Part shown: one piece after another, positions 52,801 through 60,225 of the stretch
Position numbering within the stretch: the stretch's first letter is position 1
Layout of the letters: every line of letters starts with the position of its first letter
NCBI GenBank assembly: GCA_001604105.1
Contig: LVAQ01000016.1
Coordinates: 35,688 to 99,687 of the forward strand
Length of the DNA: 64,000 nt
Origin: Clostridiales bacterium Firm_11
GTDB lineage: Bacteria > Bacillota > Clostridia > Christensenellales > Aristaeellaceae
Direction: 5' to 3'
Position numbers and translations under genes: made by a program
The notes under the pieces: model-generated
What the model was told of the DNA's origin: nothing
What the model saw: the letters and a program-made list of their open reading frames with translations, nothing else
Database searches by the model: none

Positions 52801-53932
52801 TGGCAGAGACGAGATCACAGGCCCGCTGGGGCGCCAGAGCGGGGAAGAACCGGGCAACTATCCTTACCATACGGATTGGCTGGTGGCGCCGGATTACTAT
52901 CGGCTGGTGATTGATCCCGAAAGCCCCATGTTCTTCATTGATTGGGAACCGGGCCATTACGCCCCTTACGATCCGCTTAACAAGATTGATCCGATCCATC
53001 AGGTGATTGTGTTCAGCGATGGCATGAAGCTGGATCTGGTGCTGCGTACGGGAGATAAGCTCAACATCAGCGGCGTGGGGTATGGCGAGATGGTCAATGA
53101 CCCGCGTGACCGCAAAACACGCCCTTTTACGCCGGAACTAAGGCTGAAACGCGGATATGATCAAGCGATGCTGATTCTGCAAGCGGAACCTGATATCCGC
53201 AGCGATGGCGGTTATGAGACCGACGCGGATGGAAAGACGATCGTCAGCCCCCGTGCTTTGACGCTTTCCGGATACCAGCTTAGCCGCTTCCAGCGCCAGC
53301 GCATTACAACCCTTGGCTTCAGGCTGGAAAATGTGCTGGTGATGCTCGAACTTGCCGAGCTTTCCAGCGATGCGGTTGCCAAGGCGATTGCGGATGCGGG
53401 CATGCCCAAGCTGGGCACGCGTTACCAGATCGTCTTTACGCCGGTCAACAGTGTGAGCGATCTTGCGGAACAGTCGATTGCCGCGCAGGATGCGAAAGCG
53501 TTGGGCGCGCAGATGATGGATGTGCACGTGCAAGCCATCAATGGCATGCAGACGCTGGATATTTCGAATCTTTTGCCCAGTGCGAGGATGGCATTCAACG
53601 TAAGCAGTTTATTGGAAGCGCAGGCCGAAACCACGCCTGCGATCAGCGAGGTTACCATTGGCCGTGGTGAAGGCGTATCCGCTGAAAGCATTACCACCGA
53701 TGTGATGGACCTTGTGCAACAACTGACGCAGGAACAGCTTGTGGCGCAGGGCGTGAAGCTATATTACTACGGCGCGAAGGTGCTTGCTCTTGACAGCCGT
53801 CTGGTGGTGCCCTATACTGCATCCGAAGCAGAATCGCTTGCCTTTACAGCCATCATGCGCACCAATCCGTTCCTGATGGTGCGGCATGAACGCAACGGGC
53901 TTTATGGGCTCACGAAAACATTGGTTCCATAA
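49871..53932 (+). CDS. Large secreted surface protein with TPEDSATPEAS repeats
   Basis: 1353 aa from ATG 49871 (GGAGG 10 bases upstream). Signal peptide ~1-30 (RIFALLLSILLFVQAMPSLA), then a Thr/Pro/Glu/Ser-rich stalk with four 12-residue repeats of the TPEDSATPEAS type. Residues ~200-730 have regular Ser/Thr/Gly/Asn-rich strands like a beta-helix. An MBG/YDG-like segment follows (SKEYDRKAFGFRSGQIPSG). The last ~400 residues are not recognised. No LPxTG anchor is seen. It may bind the wall or a host or partner surface; the LCP gene follows by 43 bases. Confidence 0.8.
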   Translation: MSGSTRQRKNRIFALLLSILLFVQAMPSLADTITETQTVEATPTDTLAPTAFVTDSPTQQVETTASVMSETPKTVLETTTPAAAGTQQETTDAPAADTATPIASETPEDSATPEASETPEDSATPEASATPEDSATPEASVTPEGSPSPEPSATVPMCHQPTCAHIALDEHGNMIALCAYGAWLLENEPETAAGMIKPVSVMALEKSGSYSLIDGTTTIYRSGTYTLSGGTPASNLVISDNLAVALILNGARIGRLTIGNDVSMQVDFTARNQIDSMLAGSGSTEFDGTGSLVIAAVDDLGTARFTMRGGSIRLPSGAVSRNGRLPYHCDAAGATSATVDGAGFPFTTSDDSNRACLWLTPLGRGGEYQSGVVGSVLAVRSIAPAPGVTGTFDMDDTIPFTAVAGQSVSILSSGGAPRSHTLLVDQANVTLIFSNASFDSTADVNLTTAARVHVSGTSSLQALRGTTANLTGSGTLRVGALESTAISCAGDIRLTYDTAAGGWQSGWQALDSPINLATVTRLTYGGRAYAIAAENGESTRFYAPLPAPASGMRYDIRASGTELEAIQVPTGTQTLVLTNAGLSITANGNYVIVNDGTVSGGIQVASGVQATLLLRTVRTTGGIAIGANANCTLSLEGSSSFGGSIALGSGATFAVGGTGALYVSAVTAAGAANVSIGANTNLTLASGTSLGGSNLVRTVINVTNAAGTPVRDAAISLKIGRNAPFTTTTAANGHVTLWRSRALTNMAVVVLSSANTYADILDGNPANPNALPQISGVNIHRQGYVTFTTTGAQTYGIQVYINRSGAVMPDTFDASALQVPRLAGECNIPGLRAGDQVTFRAYAARLAGQTLSAETADGFQFSEAFSFTVTDVRTAFTLADQSKEYDRKAFGFRSGQIPSGATVTYYHGSTQLSAAPVDVGQYTAAVSIPAGHAKYLPGVTVVKVTIERKVIYIYPEPAGKLMGQEDPPFDYSYDALYGRDEITGPLGRQSGEEPGNYPYHTDWLVAPDYYRLVIDPESPMFFIDWEPGHYAPYDPLNKIDPIHQVIVFSDGMKLDLVLRTGDKLNISGVGYGEMVNDPRDRKTRPFTPELRLKRGYDQAMLILQAEPDIRSDGGYETDADGKTIVSPRALTLSGYQLSRFQRQRITTLGFRLENVLVMLELAELSSDAVAKAIADAGMPKLGTRYQIVFTPVNSVSDLAEQSIAAQDAKALGAQMMDVHVQAINGMQTLDISNLLPSARMAFNVSSLLEAQAETTPAISEVTIGRGEGVSAESITTDVMDLVQQLTQEQLVAQGVKLYYYGAKVLALDSRLVVPYTASEAESLAFTAIMRTNPFLMVRHERNGLYGLTKTLVP
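50180..50323 (+). repeat. Four 36-bp coding repeats in the surface protein
   Basis: Units 50180-50215, 50216-50251, 50252-50287 and 50288-50323; the first two are nearly identical and the last is most diverged. Each encodes a 12-residue TPEDSATPEAS-type unit. Confidence 0.85.
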
Positions 53933-53975
53933 TATAAACATCGCTGTTGATTGCAGCCCAAGGAGGATACTGCCC

Positions 53976-55157
53976 ATGGACCGTATGCGAAAAAGCTTGG
54001 TTGCGATACTCTTGTGTGCCATGTTATTGTTTAGCATGCCTTTAGCTGGCCATGCCCAAAGCTCCCTATCTGAAACCGTGGTGGATGAACTGGAGGCCAT
54101 TGCGGAGAATCCGGATTTGACCGATGCGGAAAAAGCACAATGGGAAGCATGGCTCAACGAAGACGCCAGTGAAGACGCCGCAACCGCTTCTGATGAAGAG
54201 GCACTGATGGATGAGCTGGAAGAAGCGCTGGACGCAAATGCCCTGCAGGGTGACACGGATGTGCAGGAGCTTGAGTGCAATGCCGCCCTACCTGCAAATG
54301 TAGTTAACATTCTGCTGCTGGGGGTGGATAACCGCTCCGAGGCGCTGATGACAGGCCGCAGCGACGCGGTGATCATCTGCTCCATCAACCTTGAGACCGG
54401 CTCGGTCAAACTGACCAGCATCACAAGGGATACGGCGGTTACCATCCCCGGGTACAAGAAACAGAATCGCATCAACGTGGCGTTTAAGTTTGGAAGCAAG
54501 GATGGAGACCTGGCCGCAGGCGCGATGCTCGCGATGAAAACGGTCAACCGGAATTTCCAGATGAATATCGAAAAGTATGTGCTGGTGAACATTCATGGAC
54601 TGGCCAACATCATCGACGCATTGGGAGGCGTTGATTTGGATATGACCAGCCTGGAAGCAAACCGAATCAACTTTGAACTGCGCAAAGAGCCGATGGATAA
54701 GGTGAAGCGAGAGAAAGTGAAAGCGATCGACGGTTTGCAGCATTTGGATGGGATGCAGGCGGTGACGTATGCGCGCATTCGCGGAATCGACGATGATTTT
54801 GCCCGCTCCGAGCGCCAGCGCAAACTGCTGGAAACGCTCATGACGCAGGTGATGCAGGGGATGGATCTGGGAAAACTGGTCAAACTGATTGAGGTGGCGC
54901 TGCCCTTTGGCGCGACCAACCTGAGCGCCGCTGATTTGATGGGGTTGGGGATGGCGGTCATCAGCGGTGAAGCGATGTCCAGTATCCTCAATGGCGGCGA
55001 TGCACTGGAGCAGTTGCGCCTCCCGCTGGAGGGCACATGGAAATATGGCGGCGATGCCAGCACATCCATGGTGGTATTCCGTTCCCAGGCGCGCATCCGC
55101 GAGAATATCGAGGCGATGCAACAGTTTATTTATGGTCAGTCTTTCTACGTTGATTGA
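53976..55157 (+). CDS. LytR-CpsA-Psr (LCP) family protein
   Basis: 393 aa from ATG 53976 (AAGGAGGA upstream). Signal peptide or anchor at 1-26, then an acidic linker (DEEALMDELEEAL). The LCP domain (~105-320) has RSDAVIICSINLETGSVKLT, SITRDTAVTIPGYKKQNRIN and YARIRGIDDDFARSERQRKL; the Arg and Asp residues bind the polyprenyl-pyrophosphate head. LCP enzymes attach teichoic acids, capsule or other glycopolymers to peptidoglycan outside the cell. Gene order suggests a link to the surface protein before it. Confidence 0.92.
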   Translation: MDRMRKSLVAILLCAMLLFSMPLAGHAQSSLSETVVDELEAIAENPDLTDAEKAQWEAWLNEDASEDAATASDEEALMDELEEALDANALQGDTDVQELECNAALPANVVNILLLGVDNRSEALMTGRSDAVIICSINLETGSVKLTSITRDTAVTIPGYKKQNRINVAFKFGSKDGDLAAGAMLAMKTVNRNFQMNIEKYVLVNIHGLANIIDALGGVDLDMTSLEANRINFELRKEPMDKVKREKVKAIDGLQHLDGMQAVTYARIRGIDDDFARSERQRKLLETLMTQVMQGMDLGKLVKLIEVALPFGATNLSAADLMGLGMAVISGEAMSSILNGGDALEQLRLPLEGTWKYGGDASTSMVVFRSQARIRENIEAMQQFIYGQSFYVD

Positions 55158-55240
55158 TTTGGCGAGCCGCATGACTCCTGTTTTGCGATAGCATCAAACA
55201 GTTTGCGCATGCGCGGTTTAGTTTATTGCAGGCAGAAGAA

Positions 55241-55277
55241 GCGACGCGGGCGAAACCCACGCCGCTTTTTCCTTTTT
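55241..55277 (+). terminator. Probable terminator after the LCP gene
   Basis: Imperfect stem GCGACGCGGG / CCCACGCCGC with two mismatches, then TTTTTCCTTTTT. Confidence 0.5.
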
Positions 55278-55331
55278 CCAACACAACCCAACGAGAAAAC
55301 GCGGTTGAGAGAACGCGGTCGTTGGCGATGG

Positions 55332-55359
55332 TTGACTTTTACATGATAGCGCATATACT
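55332..55359 (+). promoter_or_regulatory. Promoter of the binding protein-GGDEF/EAL operon
   Basis: TTGACT (55332-55337), 16-bp spacer, TATACT (55354-55359). Expected start near 55366, giving a leader of about 258 bases. Confidence 0.7.
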
Positions 55360-55365
55360 GTAAAT

Positions 55366-55623
55366 GAATATTCCGTTGTGTTCTTCACAAAGGTGCTTTT
55401 TTTCATCAGGATGGATACCTACACAACGGCTTGCGCAGCGGCCGTGATGATACGGCGTGCGTGTATGGAAAACCATGGCCTATGACATACTCTCCATTGC
55501 CGGATGCAACCAAAACCACGCAAACCGATCCATTTTTCATCGGAATGGATGCAGCAGGTTTCCTTAGGTATATTCCGCTTCGGTAAAATGGGTGCGCCCA
55601 TCAGGAAAAGCAGGAGGATCACC
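55366..55623 (+). promoter_or_regulatory. Long structured leader of the binding protein gene
   Basis: It contains CCGAT/ATCGG and ATCCAT/ATGGAT pairings in about 55528-55550 that exclude each other, and a hairpin ATGGG-TGCG-CCCAT (55588-55601) just before AGGAGG. No known riboswitch was recognised, including c-di-GMP-I. Confidence 0.35.
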
Positions 55624-57078
55624 ATGAAAAAAAGCATCTCTTTATGTGTGTTGTTAATTGCCGGGATTATACTTACGCTGATTTCGTGCCCCGCGATGGC
55701 GCAGGTCAAGGTGCGGCTGAACCCGAAAGCGCCGCAGACATTGATGATCTGGCATTATTACAACGGCATCCAGCAGCAGGTGTTTGACCGTTTGCTGCTG
55801 ACGTTTAACGAAGAACTGGGGGCAAAGGAAGGCATAATCGTAGAAGCGCACAGTCAGGGCAGCATAAACGATTTAGCAACCAAGCTGCTCCAAGCTGCGA
55901 ACAGAGAACCCGGCGCGGAGAACATGCCGGATATGTTCGCGGCGTATGCGGATACTGCTTTTCAGTTGGATCAGATGGGTTTTGTGGCGGATTTGGCTCC
56001 CTATATGACGGCCGATGAGCGCGCCGAGTATGTTGAAAGCTACATGCAAGAGGGGGAACTGGGCACACATGGCGCGTTGAAGGTGTTTCCAACGGCCAAA
56101 TCCACCGAGTTGCTCCTGCTGAACGCAACCGATTGGGAACCCTTTGCGGCGGATACCGGCGCGGATAAGGCGCTGCTTGCCACATGGGAAGGCATCGTAT
56201 CGCTGTCCAAGGCCTTTTACGAGTGGAGCGATGCGCAAACCCCGGAGGTTGCGGATGATGGCAAGGCTCTTTTCGGACGTGACGCGTTTGCAAACTATAT
56301 GCTCATCGGCAGTTTACAGCTGGGTAAAGAGATGTTTCAGGTAAGCGATGGCATCGTGAATCTACAAGTGGATGAAGCCATTATGCGTAAGCTGTGGGAT
56401 CATTATTATGTTCCCTTTGTAAACGGCTGGTTTGGCGCATATGGACGATTCCGCAGTGATGATGTGAAAACAGGCAGGCTGTTGGCGCTTGTAGGATCCA
56501 CCAGCGGGGCGCTTTACTTTCCCACAGAGGTAACGCGGGATGATGGCACCACTTACCCCATTGCGTGTGAGGTCTACCCGCTGCCGAATTTTGCAGGCAC
56601 AGAACCTTACGCTGTACAACAGGGCGCGGGGTTGGTGGTCACCAGCAGCACGCAGGAAAAAGAATATGCCGCGACCTTTTTTCTCAAATGGTTTACAGAG
56701 GTGCACAAGAACATTGAGTTTTCCATCCGCTCGGGGTACCTGCCTGTTAAATACGCTGCCAATGATCAAACCCTGCTGGATCAATCCATCAAGGATTATA
56801 CAATAACCCCGCTGTTGCGCAGAATCATCGATGTAGGTTTGTCCATCACGGAAAACTATCGGCTCTATACCAACAGCGCTTTTCAACATGGCAATGCCGC
56901 AAGGCAGGTGGTGGAAACCAGCATGACGCAGGCAGCGATGCAGGCGCTTGCGCAACGGGATATGCTGATGGCGCAGGGATTATCCCGCGATGCGGCTATA
57001 CAGAGCTTAACAACAGATGAAGCTTTTGCAGAATGGTACGCGGGGTTCACCGCGTCACTGGCGGAGGCTGTGCGATAA
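55624..57078 (+). CDS. Extracellular solute-binding lipoprotein
   Basis: 484 aa from ATG 55624 (AGGAGG upstream). The N-terminus (MKKSISLCVLLIAG...) ends in the lipobox L-I-S-C at 19-22, so it is probably lipid-anchored at Cys22; a signal peptidase I site at AMA-Q is an alternative. The mature part looks like a family-1 (sugar-type) binding protein: LMIWHYYNGIQQQVFDRLL, PDMFAAYADTAFQLDQMGFV, and GAGLVVTSSTQEKEYAATFF near the C-terminus. No ABC permease genes adjoin it. The next gene is a sensor enzyme 28 bases away, so it may deliver a signal rather than feed a transporter. Confidence 0.83.
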   Translation: MKKSISLCVLLIAGIILTLISCPAMAQVKVRLNPKAPQTLMIWHYYNGIQQQVFDRLLLTFNEELGAKEGIIVEAHSQGSINDLATKLLQAANREPGAENMPDMFAAYADTAFQLDQMGFVADLAPYMTADERAEYVESYMQEGELGTHGALKVFPTAKSTELLLLNATDWEPFAADTGADKALLATWEGIVSLSKAFYEWSDAQTPEVADDGKALFGRDAFANYMLIGSLQLGKEMFQVSDGIVNLQVDEAIMRKLWDHYYVPFVNGWFGAYGRFRSDDVKTGRLLALVGSTSGALYFPTEVTRDDGTTYPIACEVYPLPNFAGTEPYAVQQGAGLVVTSSTQEKEYAATFFLKWFTEVHKNIEFSIRSGYLPVKYAANDQTLLDQSIKDYTITPLLRRIIDVGLSITENYRLYTNSAFQHGNAARQVVETSMTQAAMQALAQRDMLMAQGLSRDAAIQSLTTDEAFAEWYAGFTASLAEAVR

Positions 57079-57106
57079 TCAAGGGATGGGCGAGGGAGGC
57101 GATGGC

Positions 57107-60106
57107 ATGGCGCGGCAAAAGAAACAGGCAAGTATTGTCAGCCGCGTTGTGCTGCCGCTGCTGCTTACCAGCGTGATGCATGCGGTGTTGATCATCGGCA
57201 TTCTTGCGGTCAATGGGGTGTTTGATGATATCAAGGCAAATGCGCTGCACATGCTGGATGAACGCACCCAGAACAAATACCAGACTTTGCAGACGGAGAT
57301 GACGCTCAACTGGTCCTACCTGGCAGGGATGGAGCAGATGCTGCTTAACCGCTTTGAGAAACTTATGGCTGCGCAGGGAAAGACTTTTGCAGATATCAAG
57401 ACGGATGCGGCGTTGAATGCGCAGCTTGTACGGGAAGCGGCAAACGAACTGATACTGCGGATGCGGGAGAACGATACCACCGGTATATTCTTGATTCTCA
57501 ATGGGATCGGTGTCATCGGGAAACCAGATACCTATGCGGGGTTGTACATCCGGGACACTGATCCGAATGCCGATGCTTCTGATAACAGTGATTTGCATAT
57601 TTTGCGCGCTTTGCCTCCGCTTACGCGTGAACTGGGTTTGTCGCTGGATAGTTTTTGGCAGGCGTGCTTCACCTTTCCGGGCAGCGTATCCAATCCGGAT
57701 AATGCCTACTTCTATATGCCTTTGTATGCCGCGGGGAGCGGGAAAAGCACCGATGGGCATCACAACGGGTATTGGAGTTTGCCGTTTCGCATTAACGGTG
57801 CGGATGATAGCCGCGTGATTACCTATACCCAGCCGCTGCGCAACAGAGCCGGCGAGGTGTATGGAGTGATCGGCGTAGAAATCAATGAAAACTACTTAAT
57901 ATCGGTACTCAACCGCGGAGAATTCGCAAGGAATACACGCGGAGGGTACTTTTTGGGCATGACCACAGATGGCGGTTTGTCCTACCGCAGGGTGACCACT
58001 GTAGGAACTGTGTACAAGCAGTTTTTTCGCGCGGAGGATACGCTGCTTGCGCCCTTCACCGTGCAGGAAACGGGGCATATCCGGATTCAAAGCGTGCGTG
58101 GGCGGGAGGTAGTCTATGGATCGGTGATGGAGCTGACCCTCTACCCTTCCAACACACCGTTTTCTACCCAGCATTGGGTGCTGATCGGGCTTGAGGATGA
58201 AACGACATTGTTTGCTTTTGCCAATCAGGTATGGAGGCTTTTCCTGATCGGCGCTTTGTTCGCGGCCATTCTGAGCGCTTCGATTGCCTGGTTGATCGGC
58301 AGGAACATCGTACGTCCTTTTGTCAGGCTGGCGGGAAGCCTTCGTGCGAGCGACCCCAACCATCCGCTTGGGTTGCAGCAAACCGGTATTACCGAAGTGG
58401 ATGCACTGGCGGATGCGCTTGTGGAGTGGAACCATAGTGCGTTGGAGGCGGCTGGGCGGCTTTCCCGTGTGCTCCGCTCGGCAAAGCTGCCCGTAGGGGT
58501 TTTTGAAGTACGGGATGATAACGATATGGCGTTCTGCTCGGATGGGCTGTTTCGGCTGCTGGGGCGAACGGAGCAGCCGGCGGGGGATAACCTCATCCCC
58601 AAAGAGCAGTGCTGGGATATGGTGAACGCTGTAATGCAGAATAAGGTGGAGGAGTCGTTTTTCCGTATTCCGGGAGAGGGTGCTCCGCGTTTTGTTCGGG
58701 TAGAAATCATGCAGGAAGAAAACGGCGTCGTAGGCACAGTGATGGATGTAACCAGCGAAGTGGAGGACAGGCATCGCATTGAGCGCGAACGTGATCACGA
58801 CCTGCTTACCGGTATCCTGAACCGCCGCGCGTTTGACAGCAGTGCCGAAGGACTCTTCATCCGGCGCGGTGCGGCGTTGGGCGTTGCCGCGGTGATTATG
58901 CTGGATTTAGATAACCTGAAGTATTTGAATGACACCTACGGCCATGATTGCGGGGATGGCTATATACGGACTTTTGCCGAAGCGCTTCGTTTGTTTGGGA
59001 TGGAGAACGCACTGGTGGCGCGGCGCTCTGGCGATGAATTTCTGGTGCTGCTCCATGGGGGAAAGACGAAGGCGGAGATGCGTGAGCGTGTGCAGCGGGC
59101 GTGGAAGGGGATTGTAGAACGAACCTACCAGCTGCCGGATGGTACGCTTTATCAGCTACGCGTTTCCGGCGGACTGGCGTGGTTTCCGGATGATGCGGAC
59201 AATCTGAATCAATTGATCCAGTATGCGGATTTTGCCATGTACAAAGTTAAGCGAAACGCCAAGGGAACGCTGGAAGAGTTCAATTTTCGGGATTACAGCG
59301 AGGATGCTTTTCTCATCAGCGGGCGGGATGCGCTGGATCGCATGATCGACAAACAACTGGTCCGCTTTGCGCTACAGCCTATTCTAAGTGCCAGTACGGG
59401 CGATGTGTACGGGTATGAGCTCTTAATGCGCACCAATGTGCGCGAACTGCCCGATCCCACAACGGTGCTTCGGCTGGCCTCTGCGGAAGGCAAATTGCAA
59501 CACATCGAGCGCCTTACCTGGTTCAAGGGGCTTGAAACGATCCGGCAGCTTACACAGAACCAAGTAACGCAGCCGCACGCGCGGTTCTTCCTGAACTCCA
59601 TCGCCAATCATGTGCTTACAGAGGACGAAGAGGCGCAGTTAACCAAAGGCTACCGTGCGCTGTTTTCACGGCTGGTTGTGGAAGTGACGGAGGGTGAACG
59701 GAATAATGAAGCGTATACGCGAAGAAAGCTGGAATTTGTTCGCAGGCATGGCGGCTTGATTGCCATTGATGACTATGGTACAGGCTATAACAGCGAGGTT
59801 GCGCTGATACAGATTAATGCGGATATTGTGAAGCTGGATATCAGTTTTGTGCATGGTGTGGATGCCGATGAGGATAAGCAAGTGCGTATACAAAGCTTGA
59901 TCAGCTATGCAAAGGATCGCGGTATTGCGGTATTGGCGGAAGGCGTGGAAACAAGTGAGGAGCTGCAAACGCTTATCCAGCTTGGGGTCGACTACTTGCA
60001 GGGCTACTACCTTGGGGCGCCCCAATACCAGCCGATGGAGCCCGATGACTTATTGCGGCAGGAGATACGTCGCCTGAAGAGCCGCGCAGAGGACGCCGCG
60101 CAATGA
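57107..60106 (+). CDS. Sensor protein with dCache, GGDEF and EAL domains
   Basis: 999 aa from ATG 57107 (GGGAGG upstream). Membrane helix ~15-37, extracellular dCache-like sensor (~45-370), second helix ~377-398, a PAS-like segment (~455-555), then GGDEF (~562-725) and EAL (~740-985). The GGDEF motif reads SGDEF (641-645), with Ser for the first Gly. The EAL domain keeps its catalytic residues: E771 (in YGYELLMR), N830, E859, D888-D889 (DDYGTGYNS), K909 and E945. Phosphodiesterase activity is therefore likely and cyclase activity less certain. It shares an operon with the binding lipoprotein. Confidence 0.92.
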   Translation: MARQKKQASIVSRVVLPLLLTSVMHAVLIIGILAVNGVFDDIKANALHMLDERTQNKYQTLQTEMTLNWSYLAGMEQMLLNRFEKLMAAQGKTFADIKTDAALNAQLVREAANELILRMRENDTTGIFLILNGIGVIGKPDTYAGLYIRDTDPNADASDNSDLHILRALPPLTRELGLSLDSFWQACFTFPGSVSNPDNAYFYMPLYAAGSGKSTDGHHNGYWSLPFRINGADDSRVITYTQPLRNRAGEVYGVIGVEINENYLISVLNRGEFARNTRGGYFLGMTTDGGLSYRRVTTVGTVYKQFFRAEDTLLAPFTVQETGHIRIQSVRGREVVYGSVMELTLYPSNTPFSTQHWVLIGLEDETTLFAFANQVWRLFLIGALFAAILSASIAWLIGRNIVRPFVRLAGSLRASDPNHPLGLQQTGITEVDALADALVEWNHSALEAAGRLSRVLRSAKLPVGVFEVRDDNDMAFCSDGLFRLLGRTEQPAGDNLIPKEQCWDMVNAVMQNKVEESFFRIPGEGAPRFVRVEIMQEENGVVGTVMDVTSEVEDRHRIERERDHDLLTGILNRRAFDSSAEGLFIRRGAALGVAAVIMLDLDNLKYLNDTYGHDCGDGYIRTFAEALRLFGMENALVARRSGDEFLVLLHGGKTKAEMRERVQRAWKGIVERTYQLPDGTLYQLRVSGGLAWFPDDADNLNQLIQYADFAMYKVKRNAKGTLEEFNFRDYSEDAFLISGRDALDRMIDKQLVRFALQPILSASTGDVYGYELLMRTNVRELPDPTTVLRLASAEGKLQHIERLTWFKGLETIRQLTQNQVTQPHARFFLNSIANHVLTEDEEAQLTKGYRALFSRLVVEVTEGERNNEAYTRRKLEFVRRHGGLIAIDDYGTGYNSEVALIQINADIVKLDISFVHGVDADEDKQVRIQSLISYAKDRGIAVLAEGVETSEELQTLIQLGVDYLQGYYLGAPQYQPMEPDDLLRQEIRRLKSRAEDAAQ

Positions 60107-60137
60107 CCCGACACCAAAAAAACACAGTAGGTAAGAA

Positions 60138-60181
60138 GCAGCGCCTCCATGCACACGCTTTGTGTGCCGCGGGGGCGCTGC
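60138..60181. terminator. Hairpin between converging genes, possible terminator
   Basis: Stem GCAGCGCC / GGCGCTGC (60138-60145 with 60174-60181) with an inner GCACAC/GTGTGC stem. On the minus strand a T run lies ~20 bases beyond the stem, so termination is not certain. Confidence 0.45.
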
Positions 60182-60225
60182 CTGTATCGCCAAACAGACG
60201 ATTGGCTTTTTCGTTTGTGACCGCT

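Noticed and set aside
55500..55623. c-di-GMP-I riboswitch suggested by a CACGCAAACC stretch in the leader
   Set aside because: The remaining conserved elements (paired P1b/P1c arms and tetraloop-receptor pattern) could not be found.
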